Below, piece after piece: positions 25,879-32,473 of a DNA stretch of 42,889 bases (the stretch's first letter is position 1; the number at the start of each line of letters is the position of its first letter). The position numbers and the translations under genes are program-made. The stretch is from a virus: positions 1-42,889 of the IMG/VR virus record IMGVR_UViG_3300032308_000668; one strand, given 5' to 3'. The notes under the pieces are model-generated. The model made no database searches and was not told the origin of the DNA. It worked only from the letters and a program-made list of their open reading frames with translations.

Positions 25879-26131
25879 ATGCCTCCATTAATCTTTTTGT
25901 TGATTCTCTATAGCTTTTAACACCCGTAATCTTTTCAGCGCTTTCTTTTTTTCTGTGCAATTCTGTGATGACAAGATAATGTTTCTTATTAGGAAGGTCT
26001 CTTATCCACGATATCTCTGTCGGCCTAAATTTTAATAGGATTTCCCATACAAGTTCTCCATGTATATTAAATTCTTCTACTAGCCACGCACTAGGTTGCT
26101 CAGGTAATTTGTCTTTAAGGGTTTCTTGCAT
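25865..26131 (-). CDS. Small protein of unknown function (88 aa)
   Basis: The start is ATG 26131, with GGTGGAAG upstream; it overlaps the SleB-like gene by 17 bases. An in-frame upstream GTG at 26143 is less likely. The product is an alpha/beta soluble protein (SAWLVEEFNIHGELVWEILL, then KKHYLVITELHRKKE). No membrane span or Cys. No family recognised. Confidence 0.7.
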   Translation of the reverse strand: MQETLKDKLPEQPSAWLVEEFNIHGELVWEILLKFRPTEISWIRDLPNKKHYLVITELHRKKESAEKITGVKSYRESTKRLMEAYGGL

Positions 26132-26501
26132 ATTTACTTCCACCTTGTTTATAAAATATTAGGTTCGACCATTTTACTACAGGTTGCAATCCTGTCCATG
26201 ATTTAGGTTTCTTTATTGTTGTGTCATGAAAGTGGGTTGCGCCATAACTATAATCTACTTCTAATCTATGTAATACTTTGTATGCTATGTCTTTATATTG
26301 TTGTTGGATTACCGATGGCGGTTTAACTAGTCCATACCAACTAAACTGCGCCGGCCGTTTCATTTCACTACATACATTTTTATGATTAAATTCAGCCCTT
26401 CGCATCAATACATATCCCACTGCGATTTGCGCTTGTTTCGGTTCTTGCGCCGACTCCATGTAAATGGTCGTGGCGAGGCACATCAATGCTTGATCTAACA
26501 T
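26115..26501 (-). CDS. SleB-like cell wall hydrolase
   Basis: This 128-aa protein matches the Hydrolase_2/SleB family of peptidoglycan hydrolases. It has ATTIYMESAQEP (catalytic Glu E16), QIAVGYVLMRR, PAQFSWY and YGATHFHD. It lacks a signal peptide. Together with the GH24 lysozyme in the late operon it is a second muralytic enzyme, but in the early transcription unit. A strong AAGGAGA site precedes the ATG. The leader just upstream holds one copy of the 27-base repeat. Confidence 0.85.
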   Translation of the reverse strand: MLDQALMCLATTIYMESAQEPKQAQIAVGYVLMRRAEFNHKNVCSEMKRPAQFSWYGLVKPPSVIQQQYKDIAYKVLHRLEVDYSYGATHFHDTTIKKPKSWTGLQPVVKWSNLIFYKQGGSKYARNP

Positions 26502-26520
26502 AGCAGTCTCCTTATAACAT

Positions 26521-26547
26521 CAGCACTTAGCTTTGAAGCCAGTTCCT
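26521..26547 (-). repeat. 27-base intergenic repeat, copy C (diverged)
   Basis: This element shares ACTGGnnTCAAAGCTAA with copies at 34360-34386 and 35275-35301. It occupies most of the 48-base gap between the DUF3310-like and SleB-like genes. It differs from the other two at several outer positions. Confidence 0.6.
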
Positions 26548-26549
26548 TG

Positions 26550-26831
26550 TTATTTTTTATTATTCCGAACTTCTTGTTTTAATCTTTCTAGATACCATGA
26601 GGCCTTGTCTAAATCCTCTAGTCCGTTTTTGAATTTCCATCGCCAAACATATTTGATAATGTTAGCAGTGCATACTGCCTCGATTCCAAATAGTCCTTTG
26701 GTGGCTTCCTTGATAGCGTCAATACATTCGATTGCGCCTTGTGTGTAATGTGATGGGTGATTCACATTATCTTTGATTACTTTTTTTATTTTACTTCTAT
26801 AACTTTTTAATATTTCTGTTAACCTAGTCAT
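26550..26831 (-). CDS. DUF3310-like protein
   Basis: This 93-aa protein contains the DUF3310 signature: VNHPSHYTQGAIECIDAI, then FKNGLEDLDKASWYLERL after YVWRWK. The family is widespread in phages and has been loosely labelled nucleotide kinase-like, but the biochemical role is not established. Its start overlaps the VRR-NUC stop (ATGA). The last gene of the tiny-gene belt. Confidence 0.85.
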   Translation of the reverse strand: MTRLTEILKSYRSKIKKVIKDNVNHPSHYTQGAIECIDAIKEATKGLFGIEAVCTANIIKYVWRWKFKNGLEDLDKASWYLERLKQEVRNNKK

Positions 26832-27115
26832 TCGATCTCCTTTACTAGAGTCAATAGTGTCTCTATATTACCTTCATTTATAACGATTGCCAAGCCTTGA
26901 TTTCGTTTTATCTGCTCGATGTTGTATTCTTGCAACGCAGTAAGTTTACCTTTACCGGCTTTACACTCGATGCCAATAAACTTTCCCTTGTAGCAAACAA
27001 TGATGTCAGGCACACCACTCCGACCATATCCCGCAGTCAATGGTGAGAAATGATATGCCCCTAAATCATCTAATACTTTCTTAACTTGTTTCTTTACCTT
27101 TGCTTCAGGTGTCAT
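26828..27115 (-). CDS. VRR-NUC domain nuclease
   Basis: This 95-aa protein from ATG 27115 consists of one VRR-NUC domain: a helix at MTPEAKVKKQVKKVLDDLG, SGVPDIIVCYKGKFIGIECKAG (D and E-x-K catalytic residues) and TALQEYNIEQI. Stand-alone phage VRR-NUC proteins cut branched DNA or Holliday junctions. The start forms an ATGA overlap with the upstream stop; an ATG at 27157 would overlap that gene by 46 bases. Confidence 0.88.
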   Translation of the reverse strand: MTPEAKVKKQVKKVLDDLGAYHFSPLTAGYGRSGVPDIIVCYKGKFIGIECKAGKGKLTALQEYNIEQIKRNQGLAIVINEGNIETLLTLVKEIE

Positions 27116-27384
27116 ATGGTGGGTATTACATTTAGTTTTGATTGGCTCGATGTCCACAACGCACCCGCATCGTTGCCCTCATCATCACGCATAGCAAGAA
27201 TCCAATGGCCATCATCAAACTCAATCACGAGTCCCGATTTATCCCATGCAATATCTTCGCGTTCACGATCATCTAAATATCTCACACGGCGAATCGTTTT
27301 ACCTACCAAGAAATTACTGGCTAGGTTTCCCCAATGTTCTCTTAACTCTGCGTTGTTCGTATCAAATAATTCCATCTGTTCCAT
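27112..27384 (-). CDS. Conserved phage protein of unknown function (90 aa)
   Basis: The core VGKTIRRVRYLDDRE followed by GLVIEFDDGHWILAMRDDEGNDAGALW is a pattern I recognise from small hypothetical proteins in many phages. It is soluble and probably a compact beta-barrel. It overlaps the upstream 56-aa gene (TAATG) and the VRR-NUC gene (ATGA). Confidence 0.8.
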   Translation of the reverse strand: MEQMELFDTNNAELREHWGNLASNFLVGKTIRRVRYLDDREREDIAWDKSGLVIEFDDGHWILAMRDDEGNDAGALWTSSQSKLNVIPTI

Positions 27385-27554
27385 TATTTTTCTCCTTTGT
27401 TTTTAAATCGATCTACACTTTTATGTATCATACGAGCATAAGCACTCGCGTCTTGTAATGCACTATCTTCAAACATTGCTTGTAGCTTAATTGTTTCCTC
27501 CCACTCAATGCTTGATACTTCTTCATCAACGTAATCTTCGTAGTCTCTCTCCAC
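27384..27554 (-). CDS. Small acidic protein (56 aa, GTG start)
   Basis: GTG at 27554 follows the stop of the 26-aa peptide and has GGGAG upstream. The product (ERDYEDYVDEEVSSIEWEET..., ending RFKNKGEK) is helical and acidic with a basic tail. It overlaps the next gene (TAATG). No family recognised. Confidence 0.7.
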   Translation of the reverse strand: MERDYEDYVDEEVSSIEWEETIKLQAMFEDSALQDASAYARMIHKSVDRFKNKGEK

Positions 27555-27635
27555 TTAATCTCCCTTTCTTGTCCATGTTTTGAATAAAATATAAATAAAC
27601 CATACTACACATATAAACCTTATCGTATCAATCAT
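27555..27635 (-). CDS. 26-aa single-span membrane peptide
   Basis: ATG 27635 overlaps the upstream stop (TGATG), and the TAA directly precedes the GTG of the next gene. The peptide is mostly one hydrophobic helix (IRFICVVWFIYILF) followed by KTWTRKGD, a positive-inside tail. Its exact fit between two genes argues that it is real. Confidence 0.55.
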   Translation of the reverse strand: MIDTIRFICVVWFIYILFKTWTRKGD

Positions 27636-27916
27636 CAGTCCTCACACACTCCGCCAATACATGAACGACTAATAATTTCTTCTTCTAAATCGTTGTATGC
27701 GTCTGCTTGTAAGAGGTGATCTTGATGTTTCTTTTGTCGATCATATAAACTATGATCCGTCTCGACTGCGTATGCTTTGACAACCATGCCTTTCTCTCGT
27801 AATGGTTCTGTTAACAATGTAGTGACATGGTCACTCGGTTCTACTTCCCATGTCTTTACCTCTTCATACTTACTTTCTTCCATACTTACCTCGACTACCA
27901 CGCTAAACTTTTTCAT
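27635..27916 (-). CDS. Small soluble protein (93 aa)
   Basis: It begins MKKFSVVVEVSMEESKYEEV, recalling the start of the MKKF proteins at 32252-32688, but the rest differs. The C-terminus has CIGGVCED. TAGGAG precedes the ATG. Function unknown; possibly a distant member of the same expanded family. Confidence 0.7.
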   Translation of the reverse strand: MKKFSVVVEVSMEESKYEEVKTWEVEPSDHVTTLLTEPLREKGMVVKAYAVETDHSLYDRQKKHQDHLLQADAYNDLEEEIISRSCIGGVCED

Positions 27917-27924
27917 ATATTCTC

Positions 27925-28149
27925 CTAATGTATTTTCTCTTTGTTCATATGCTTATCTAAAATCTGATCTAACTCTTTTTTCTTTTCGATAATTCTAATT
28001 GCTATTTGCTGACATTCTTGCACCTCGCCTATCGACATATTCCTTGATATCTCTAGTGCTAACTCTGTCGCTTGGTCTGACTCGGTATCACTTGGTGCTA
28101 CAACTGCTCTTACCATTGCCTCTACTAATGCATCTTCTTTAGTCATCAT
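27925..28149 (-). CDS. Small helical protein (74 aa)
   Basis: Helix-rich (LVEAMVRAVVAPSDTESDQA, then IAIRIIEKKKELDQILDKHM). ATGATG start overlapping the upstream stop. No family recognised. Confidence 0.7.
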   Translation of the reverse strand: MMTKEDALVEAMVRAVVAPSDTESDQATELALEISRNMSIGEVQECQQIAIRIIEKKKELDQILDKHMNKEKIH

Positions 28150-28325
28150 CTCATCACCATTACAAGTAAAAGAAACACATTAATCCCTACCGATACCACT
28201 GCACAAAATCTTAATCGTCTGTAGTGTTCTTTGTTGATCGGTGTGTATTCGCTTAAATAGACTTCTCTGTCATAGCCTTTATAACTTGGCGATGATGGTG
28301 TTTTAAATATCGGATTTGTTTTCAT
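28146..28325 (-). CDS. Small tail-anchored membrane protein (59 aa)
   Basis: ATG 28325 has a GGAGGG site upstream; an earlier in-frame ATG at 28340 does not. A 35-residue polar part is followed by a C-terminal membrane helix (FCAVVSVGINVFLLLVMVM). It overlaps both neighbours. Function unknown. Confidence 0.65.
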   Translation of the reverse strand: MKTNPIFKTPSSPSYKGYDREVYLSEYTPINKEHYRRLRFCAVVSVGINVFLLLVMVMR

Positions 28326-28551
28326 GCTTACCCTCCTCAAAATTTTTTATTGATTGCATATACTGATTTGTTGCATAGTTAATACCTCTTACAATACCTA
28401 ATCGCATGGCATCATAGAACATCTTTGCATCTTTCTCTGACCTTGTTCTTTTATGCACATCGACATACTCGTAATACTCTGCTACTGCTACTTCTATAAT
28501 GTCTTCTTCAAACTTGCGTTTCTTTTCTTCGTTCTTCTGATGTTGTGTCAC
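28303..28551 (-). CDS. Small helical protein (82 aa, GTG start)
   Basis: The GTG at 28551 forms a GTGA overlap with the upstream stop. The product has charged N- and C-termini and a middle helix (VAVAEYYEYVDVHKRTRS, then MRLGIVRGINYATNQY). No family recognised. Confidence 0.7.
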   Translation of the reverse strand: MTQHQKNEEKKRKFEEDIIEVAVAEYYEYVDVHKRTRSEKDAKMFYDAMRLGIVRGINYATNQYMQSIKNFEEGKHENKSDI

Positions 28552-28712
28552 TTGTATATCCTCCCTAGTCCCGAAAAAATACTTTCCAAATCTTTAGGTT
28601 CAAACGCTTTCTTATCAAATTCAAACTTTGTTTTCCTACCATTACCATGTTTGACATAGCCTGTCACCATAATCTGTTCTACGATTATTTGTTTTTGTTT
28701 CTTATCTACCAT
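28548..28712 (-). CDS. Small basic protein (54 aa)
   Basis: The product starts MVDKKQKQIIVEQIMVTGYV and continues GNGRKTKFEFDKKAF, ending RIYK. Basic, probably beta-rich. AAGGAAA precedes the ATG and the stop overlaps the next GTG. No family recognised. Confidence 0.75.
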   Translation of the reverse strand: MVDKKQKQIIVEQIMVTGYVKHGNGRKTKFEFDKKAFEPKDLESIFSGLGRIYK

Positions 28713-28723
28713 TTCATTTTCCT

Positions 28724-28960
28724 TTAATAGTCACCATCGGGATCACCATACTTCTGTGCTTGGTCTTCTAGTATATCACGATTGTATTCATACTCAATCT
28801 CATCTAGATATTGTTCCATCTCACTAATCATGCTATCTGTTGGTGGGTCTATCTCTTCTGTTCTGCCATCTTCCCACTGGATTGTGATCCACCACTTTTT
28901 AATCTTAATAGGTTCTTGTGGTTCAGGTGGGTCTAGGTCTCTTTCTAGTTCTTCGTTCAT
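28724..28960 (-). CDS. Small very acidic protein (78 aa)
   Basis: About a third of the residues are Asp or Glu (EELERDLDPPEPQEP, then MEQYLDEIEYEYNRDILED). A short strand pair WWITIQWEDGRTEEI lies between. AAGGAGA precedes the ATG. Acidity of this degree is seen in DNA-mimic inhibitors, but nothing more specific supports that here. Confidence 0.75.
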   Translation of the reverse strand: MNEELERDLDPPEPQEPIKIKKWWITIQWEDGRTEEIDPPTDSMISEMEQYLDEIEYEYNRDILEDQAQKYGDPDGDY

Positions 28961-28969
28961 ACTTTCTCC

Positions 28970-29143
28970 TTAATCTTCAAATGTTGTTTTGTAATCGCGT
29001 TCAATTTCTTCATCGGTATAGTTATTAAAACCTTTAAAGCCATGCCTCCACACAAATTCAAACTCTTGCTCGGTCATGTTCTCTACTGCCCATTCTGTTT
29101 CATACTTAATAAGGGCTTCTCGTTTTTCTTCAATCGTAATCAT
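28970..29143 (-). CDS. Small acidic protein (57 aa)
   Basis: The product reads MITIEEKREALIKYETEWAV and then EFEFVWRHGFKGFNNY, ending YKTTFED. ATGA overlap at the start. Helical; no family recognised. Confidence 0.75.
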   Translation of the reverse strand: MITIEEKREALIKYETEWAVENMTEQEFEFVWRHGFKGFNNYTDEEIERDYKTTFED

Positions 29144-29364
29144 GTTGTTTCCCTTTCAAAGTAGTTCATACATTGTTCATAGATACCATTAAATAAGTCT
29201 TGTCCTAACTCTGTGTTGTATGAGTTCCCATCTTCGTCTTCTGTAATGCATTTGCTTTCTAGGTCTAACAAAAATACTACATCGTCAAAGATTGCCTCTG
29301 CCAACTCCCCCGCTTTTTCGTTAGGTGAATTGTCTATCATGTCTGTGCCTGTAATTAGCTTCAT
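29140..29364 (-). CDS. Small acidic protein (74 aa)
   Basis: The start at 29364 has AAGGAAA upstream and overlaps the previous gene by 44 bases. The sequence is acidic (AEAIFDDVVFLLDLESKCITEDEDG). No family recognised. Confidence 0.7.
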   Translation of the reverse strand: MKLITGTDMIDNSPNEKAGELAEAIFDDVVFLLDLESKCITEDEDGNSYNTELGQDLFNGIYEQCMNYFERETT

Positions 29365-29542
29365 ATCGTTTTCCTTTTCCTATGTGTTTATCTCGTTCTT
29401 CTTCAGACTTATACCATGCCACATCGGTGGCGAAGTCTTCCCCTGTATCGTATCGATAGATGCCATATACAAACCCTTGATTATCATGTCCGTAGTATTC
29501 ATCTAATCTTTCGTCATACCAATTTACTGCCACGAGTCTCAT
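29321..29542 (-). CDS. Small Tyr/Asp-rich protein (73 aa)
   Basis: It begins MRLVAVNWYDERLDEYYGHD with a strand-turn pattern, then a basic end (YEANYRHRHDRQFT). ATGA overlap with the upstream gene. No family recognised. Confidence 0.72.
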   Translation of the reverse strand: MRLVAVNWYDERLDEYYGHDNQGFVYGIYRYDTGEDFATDVAWYKSEEERDKHIGKGKRYEANYRHRHDRQFT

Positions 29543-29844
29543 CTTGATGCACCTATCATTCGTCTATCAATCTCATCTAGTTCTGCTTGTCGTTCTGCCT
29601 CTAGCTTGTTTGCCTCCTTTATTTTGTTAACTCGTGCCTTATGTTCTTCCCATGCTTTGTTGTCAGCTTCCCACTCGTCTGGGTATTTATCTTGAAACCA
29701 GTTTTCGAAGTATGTTCCGTCTTCCATGTAGTGAAGTAAGACATCGTTGTTATTGATCGGGTAATGATCATATAGATGTGCCATAAACTCTTCTTCAAAA
29801 AATATCTGTGGGTCATCTATTCCTGCTCTAAATTTTGGTTTCAT
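29539..29844 (-). CDS. Small acidic coiled-coil protein (101 aa)
   Basis: The N-terminal half is aromatic and acidic (DPQIFFEEEFMAHLYDHY). The C-terminal half is a charged helix (AWEEHKARVNKIKEANKLEA, RQAELDEIDRRM) that could self-associate. It overlaps both neighbours. No family recognised. Confidence 0.75.
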   Translation of the reverse strand: MKPKFRAGIDDPQIFFEEEFMAHLYDHYPINNNDVLLHYMEDGTYFENWFQDKYPDEWEADNKAWEEHKARVNKIKEANKLEAERQAELDEIDRRMIGASR

Positions 29845-30037
29845 ATGTTGCCTCCTGTTCTGTTATCCAACCACTCTCAATTAACTCTGCCCTTGACATT
29901 GATAAATAATAATCCCTCATGCCTTTCAATGCCCACTTGGTGAGTTCCCCTTTACCCATGTCATACACTTCTTGCTCAATACCAAAAAGCAATTCATCTA
30001 GTTCATATTGGTTTAGTTCGTTGGCTTTGTTATTCAT
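29828..30037 (-). CDS. Small soluble protein (69 aa)
   Basis: The start is ATG 30037, chosen because GAGGAGG lies just upstream and it forms an ATGA overlap. An ATG at 30058 would lie inside the upstream gene. Helical and acidic (ELDELLFGIEQEVYDMGKGE, MRDYYLSMSRAELIESGW). No family recognised. Confidence 0.72.
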   Translation of the reverse strand: MNNKANELNQYELDELLFGIEQEVYDMGKGELTKWALKGMRDYYLSMSRAELIESGWITEQEATYETKI

Positions 30038-30435
30038 GCTACCTCCTCTACTACCCATCTTTCTTCTGTATCATAATTACAATACCTACAATCAGACGCA
30101 TCAATTACTTCTAGCCAATCCTCATCGTCATATGCTTCTTTGCACTTTTTATATTTTTTATAGTCGTAGTAATATCCCATTTTGTCTTCATCGTATTCAT
30201 CACAAATCTCTTCAGCGTCTTCGTGAAAACAATTACCCCCACAATACTCACACTTCTCATGTTCCCCTAATTCTGTGTAGTCATCTTCTACACTTTCCAT
30301 GCACCAATCAGCAACACCTTTTGCCGTATCCCAAAAGTTTAAATCATCATCGGCATCGTCCCATACATGAACCCATGTCTCTTGATAAACCTTAATCTTT
30401 TTTCCTGTCGCCTCGTTTATATAGATGTCACTCAT
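30034..30435 (-). CDS. Acidic cysteine-rich protein (133 aa)
   Basis: It contains CEYCGGNCFH (C62, C65, C69), C78, C98 and a late pair C116, C119 (CRYC). Together these could form one or two zinc sites. Acidic runs (WDDADDDLNFWD, DEYDEDKMGYYYDY) dominate the rest. The start has AAGGGG upstream. It is the second largest protein of the belt. No family recognised; a zinc-binding, protein- or DNA-mimicking role is possible. Confidence 0.75.
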   Translation of the reverse strand: MSDIYINEATGKKIKVYQETWVHVWDDADDDLNFWDTAKGVADWCMESVEDDYTELGEHEKCEYCGGNCFHEDAEEICDEYDEDKMGYYYDYKKYKKCKEAYDDEDWLEVIDASDCRYCNYDTEERWVVEEVA

Positions 30436-30592
30436 CTTCTTTCCCCTTAAAGAATGCCTCTTTCAATCCTTGTCCATATGGGTCTTTCTTTGCTTTGTTT
30501 GTTATCCTTACCCATATCCCATGCCTAGCAAATAGTTCTAGTGCGTCTTCTAAATTATCTATTGATGTTGTATCGCCTTTGTATTTAATCAT
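30428..30592 (-). CDS. Small protein (54 aa)
   Basis: The product reads MIKYKGDTTSIDNLEDALEL then FARHGIWVRITNKAKKD and ends FFKGKEDE. It looks like one alpha/beta unit. ATGA overlap at its start; its TGA lies inside the next gene's first codons. No family recognised. Confidence 0.75.
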   Translation of the reverse strand: MIKYKGDTTSIDNLEDALELFARHGIWVRITNKAKKDPYGQGLKEAFFKGKEDE

Positions 30593-30759
30593 TTTAAACT
30601 CTCCCATTCCTGTTCTAGTTCTTTTATATTCATATTCTCTAATCCTTTAAACCCATACATGAGCAAATCAAATATCATTCCGTCATTCACCTCTGTATTG
30701 TTTTGGCAAAGGGTTAAATTCTCGTTTACAATCTTTTTAATTAGTTCATCTCTACTCAT
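30589..30759 (-). CDS. Small helical protein (56 aa)
   Basis: The product reads MSRDELIKKIVNENLTLCQN, then MIFDLLMYGFKGLENMNIKE, ending EWESLK. ATGA overlaps on both sides. GAGGAGG precedes the ATG. No family recognised. Confidence 0.75.
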   Translation of the reverse strand: MSRDELIKKIVNENLTLCQNNTEVNDGMIFDLLMYGFKGLENMNIKELEQEWESLK

Positions 30760-30917
30760 ATACTAACCTCCTCAAATGTAAGCCCAAATCTATATGGAAA
30801 ATTATGTTGGTCATTCAGAAACAAACACAAATACTTCAACACTTCCTCATAATCTTTACCTACAATCCTAAAATCATCATCGCCCTCTGTGTAGCTAACG
30901 AATACTTCTTTCATCAT
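30756..30917 (-). CDS. Duplicated small protein, copy 1 (53 aa)
   Basis: The product (MMKEVFVSYTEGDDDFRIVG ... LCLFLNDQHNFPYRFGLTFE) is about 90% identical (47 of 52 aligned positions by my reading) to the product of 31676-31846. ATGA overlaps on both sides. Probably a small alpha/beta fold; function unknown. The pair is a recent local duplication separated by four unrelated genes. Confidence 0.8.
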   Translation of the reverse strand: MMKEVFVSYTEGDDDFRIVGKDYEEVLKYLCLFLNDQHNFPYRFGLTFEEVSI

Positions 30918-31114
30918 ACTTCCTCCTTTGCGGGTTCAAATCTTTCTGCCGTCCATGCTATGTGGTCAGCACAATTGTTGTATCTCTTGACTGCCTCGTA
31001 TCGTATTGCCTCCATGAGATTTAAATATTCTTGTGGGTCTTCCACTCCCTCGATCTCATCAGCCTCTTGCATTGCCTCTATTACATTCTTATATATCTGA
31101 TTGGCTTTACTCAT
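30914..31114 (-). CDS. Small helical protein (66 aa)
   Basis: The start is ATG 31114, placed seven bases after a perfect GGAGGAA; the longer frame from 31162 would cover half of the upstream gene. The helix-rich sequence reads QIYKNVIEAMQEADEIEGVE, then YLNLMEAIRYEAVKRYNN. No family recognised. Confidence 0.75.
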   Translation of the reverse strand: MSKANQIYKNVIEAMQEADEIEGVEDPQEYLNLMEAIRYEAVKRYNNCADHIAWTAERFEPAKEEV

Positions 31115-31307
31115 CTCGTTCCTCCGTAGTATTAAGTTTAAATTTGTATGCAAAGTCATCACTTGCAGAGTAGTTATTAGTCATGCCATGACCCAAATCA
31201 TCGATAATACTTTGTAGTGCATTTCCAAGTGAATCGCCATCATCACAAGTAATAACGATTTCACACTTCCAACCATCACCCTTTACTAAATCTATATCTT
31301 TACTCAT
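31107..31307 (-). CDS. Small acidic protein (66 aa)
   Basis: It reads MSKDIDLVKGDGWKCEIVIT then ALQSIIDDLGHGMTNNY. One alpha/beta unit by pattern. It overlaps both neighbours by about eight bases. No family recognised. Confidence 0.72.
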   Translation of the reverse strand: MSKDIDLVKGDGWKCEIVITCDDGDSLGNALQSIIDDLGHGMTNNYSASDDFAYKFKLNTTEERDE

Positions 31308-31533
31308 CTTCGTCCTCCTTATTTAAAAAGCCCATGTCATCTTCAGTTAAAACTTCTGCCTCGTCCCAATACTCATCTTCAATAGTTCTATCGTATGTAT
31401 CCCAATTCACTTCCTCGCCATTGCCTGTCTTGGCTTTTTCTATTGCCCATTCCTCGTTATCTGCCTCGACTGCTATGGTGACTTCTTCTTGCTCTGTGAC
31501 ATACCTTGTATACCTTACATAAAATGTTTTCAT
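31300..31533 (-). CDS. Small acidic MKxF-family protein (77 aa)
   Basis: It shares the layout MK-F-V, a Val-rich strand, then VEADNEEWAIEKA with the genes at 32252 and 32470 (SAESEEALLEN, DAESEEQVKEL). About a third of residues are Asp or Glu, and the tail is LNKEDEDE. The three appear to be paralogs of a strand-helix unit. Function unknown; a DNA-mimic or protein-inhibitor role is conceivable. Confidence 0.75.
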   Translation of the reverse strand: MKTFYVRYTRYVTEQEEVTIAVEADNEEWAIEKAKTGNGEEVNWDTYDRTIEDEYWDEAEVLTEDDMGFLNKEDEDE

Positions 31534-31679
31534 GCACCCTCCTCATCTTCTTTTTTATATACATATGCTTGAATGCCTCTGTCATTTAATGCCTCTGTAA
31601 TGTCGTCTATCCAATCACCACTACTTTCGAAGACACCACTTACTTCTATTACATAATCTTCTGTTTTTCTCTTACTCAT
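31530..31679 (-). CDS. Small acidic protein (49 aa)
   Basis: The product reads MSKRKTEDYVIEVSGVFESS, then WIDDITEALNDRGIQAYVYK, ending KEDEEGA. A ferredoxin-like strand-helix-strand pattern. ATGA overlaps on both sides. No family recognised. Confidence 0.75.
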   Translation of the reverse strand: MSKRKTEDYVIEVSGVFESSGDWIDDITEALNDRGIQAYVYKKEDEEGA

Positions 31680-31846
31680 ATCTTTACCTCCCCAAATGTA
31701 AGTCCAAATCTATATGGGAAGTTATCTTGGTCGTTTAGGAATAGGCATAGATACTTCAACACTTCCTCATAGTCTTTACCTACAATTCTAAAATCATCAT
31801 CGCCCTCTGTATAACTAATAAATACTTGCTTCATTTCCTCACTCAT
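31676..31846 (-). CDS. Duplicated small protein, copy 2 (56 aa)
   Basis: It is near-identical to the product of 30756-30917 (differences E/Q, V/I, H/D, E/G and S/K by my alignment) with three extra N-terminal residues if ATG 31846 is used. An ATG at 31834 would match copy 1 exactly. ATGA overlaps on both sides support the longer start. Function unknown. Confidence 0.8.
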   Translation of the reverse strand: MSEEMKQVFISYTEGDDDFRIVGKDYEEVLKYLCLFLNDQDNFPYRFGLTFGEVKI

Positions 31847-32064
31847 TTTGTATCCTCCTCGTAAGTATCAATCTCAACATCGTCATATCCGTCTTCTAGG
31901 TATTCGTTCTTGATAGCGACTGCGTGTTGATAGGTTAAGTGTGTATGTTCCTCGCAACCCCCGACCCATACCGAGTAATTACCTAGTGGCAATACTTTAT
32001 GATCGTCTTTGTGTTCGGTGTATATCTCTCGTGTGACTCGGTCTATCTCGTTAAACAAGTTCAT
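31843..32064 (-). CDS. Small acidic protein (73 aa)
   Basis: It reads MNLFNEIDRVTREIYTEHKD, then SVWVGGCEEHTHLTYQHAVA and ends VEIDTYEEDTK. Cys and two His in GGCEEHTH could bind a metal. It has ATGA overlaps on both sides. No family recognised. Confidence 0.75.
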   Translation of the reverse strand: MNLFNEIDRVTREIYTEHKDDHKVLPLGNYSVWVGGCEEHTHLTYQHAVAIKNEYLEDGYDDVEIDTYEEDTK

Positions 32065-32255
32065 GCTATTGCCTCCTCGTTATATGTTAGTTCTCGTTCT
32101 TTAAGTTCGTTGAGTAGTTCATCGTCTGACCATTCTTTATATGGTGACCTATTCTTTAATACCTCGCTGAAATACCAAAAGTCCCCATTCTCTGCGTCTT
32201 TAATCATAGTATCTATGTCGTCCCACACTAACTGCTCTATAACTTTGGTTCTCAT
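32061..32255 (-). CDS. Small acidic protein (64 aa)
   Basis: Helical and Trp/Asp-rich (IEQLVWDDIDTMIKDAENGD, then SDDELLNELKERELTYN). ATGA overlaps on both sides. No family recognised. Confidence 0.72.
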   Translation of the reverse strand: MRTKVIEQLVWDDIDTMIKDAENGDFWYFSEVLKNRSPYKEWSDDELLNELKERELTYNEEAIA

Positions 32256-32473
32256 ACAACCTCCTTGATTTCTTCTACCTCATCTAACTCAACAAACCCT
32301 GTGGTCTCATCGTTATAATCTCTATCTAATGTATCCACATAGGTCGCATTCTCCCAAAAGTTTTGGGTATCAAAGTTTTCTAGTAGAGCCTCTTCTGACT
32401 CTGCACTAATGTGATACTCTTTTAATACCCAATCTTTAACTTCTTCCCTTACTAATACTTTAAACTTTTTCAT
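32252..32473 (-). CDS. Small acidic MKxF-family protein (73 aa)
   Basis: It begins MKKFKVLVREEVKDWVLKEY with HISAESEEALLENF and ends VELDEVEEIKEVV. Closely similar in layout to the next gene upstream (32470-32688) and to 31300-31533. The ATGA overlap with 32470 suggests tandem duplication followed by divergence. Function unknown. Confidence 0.78.
   Translation of the reverse strand: MKKFKVLVREEVKDWVLKEYHISAESEEALLENFDTQNFWENATYVDTLDRDYNDETTGFVELDEVEEIKEVV

Noticed and set aside
29919-30395. 158-codon plus-strand ORF opposite two small acidic genes
   Set aside because: It is antisense to two genes with good ribosome sites and overlaps. Its His/Pro/Leu/Ser-rich composition is what the complement of acidic, aromatic coding sequence gives.
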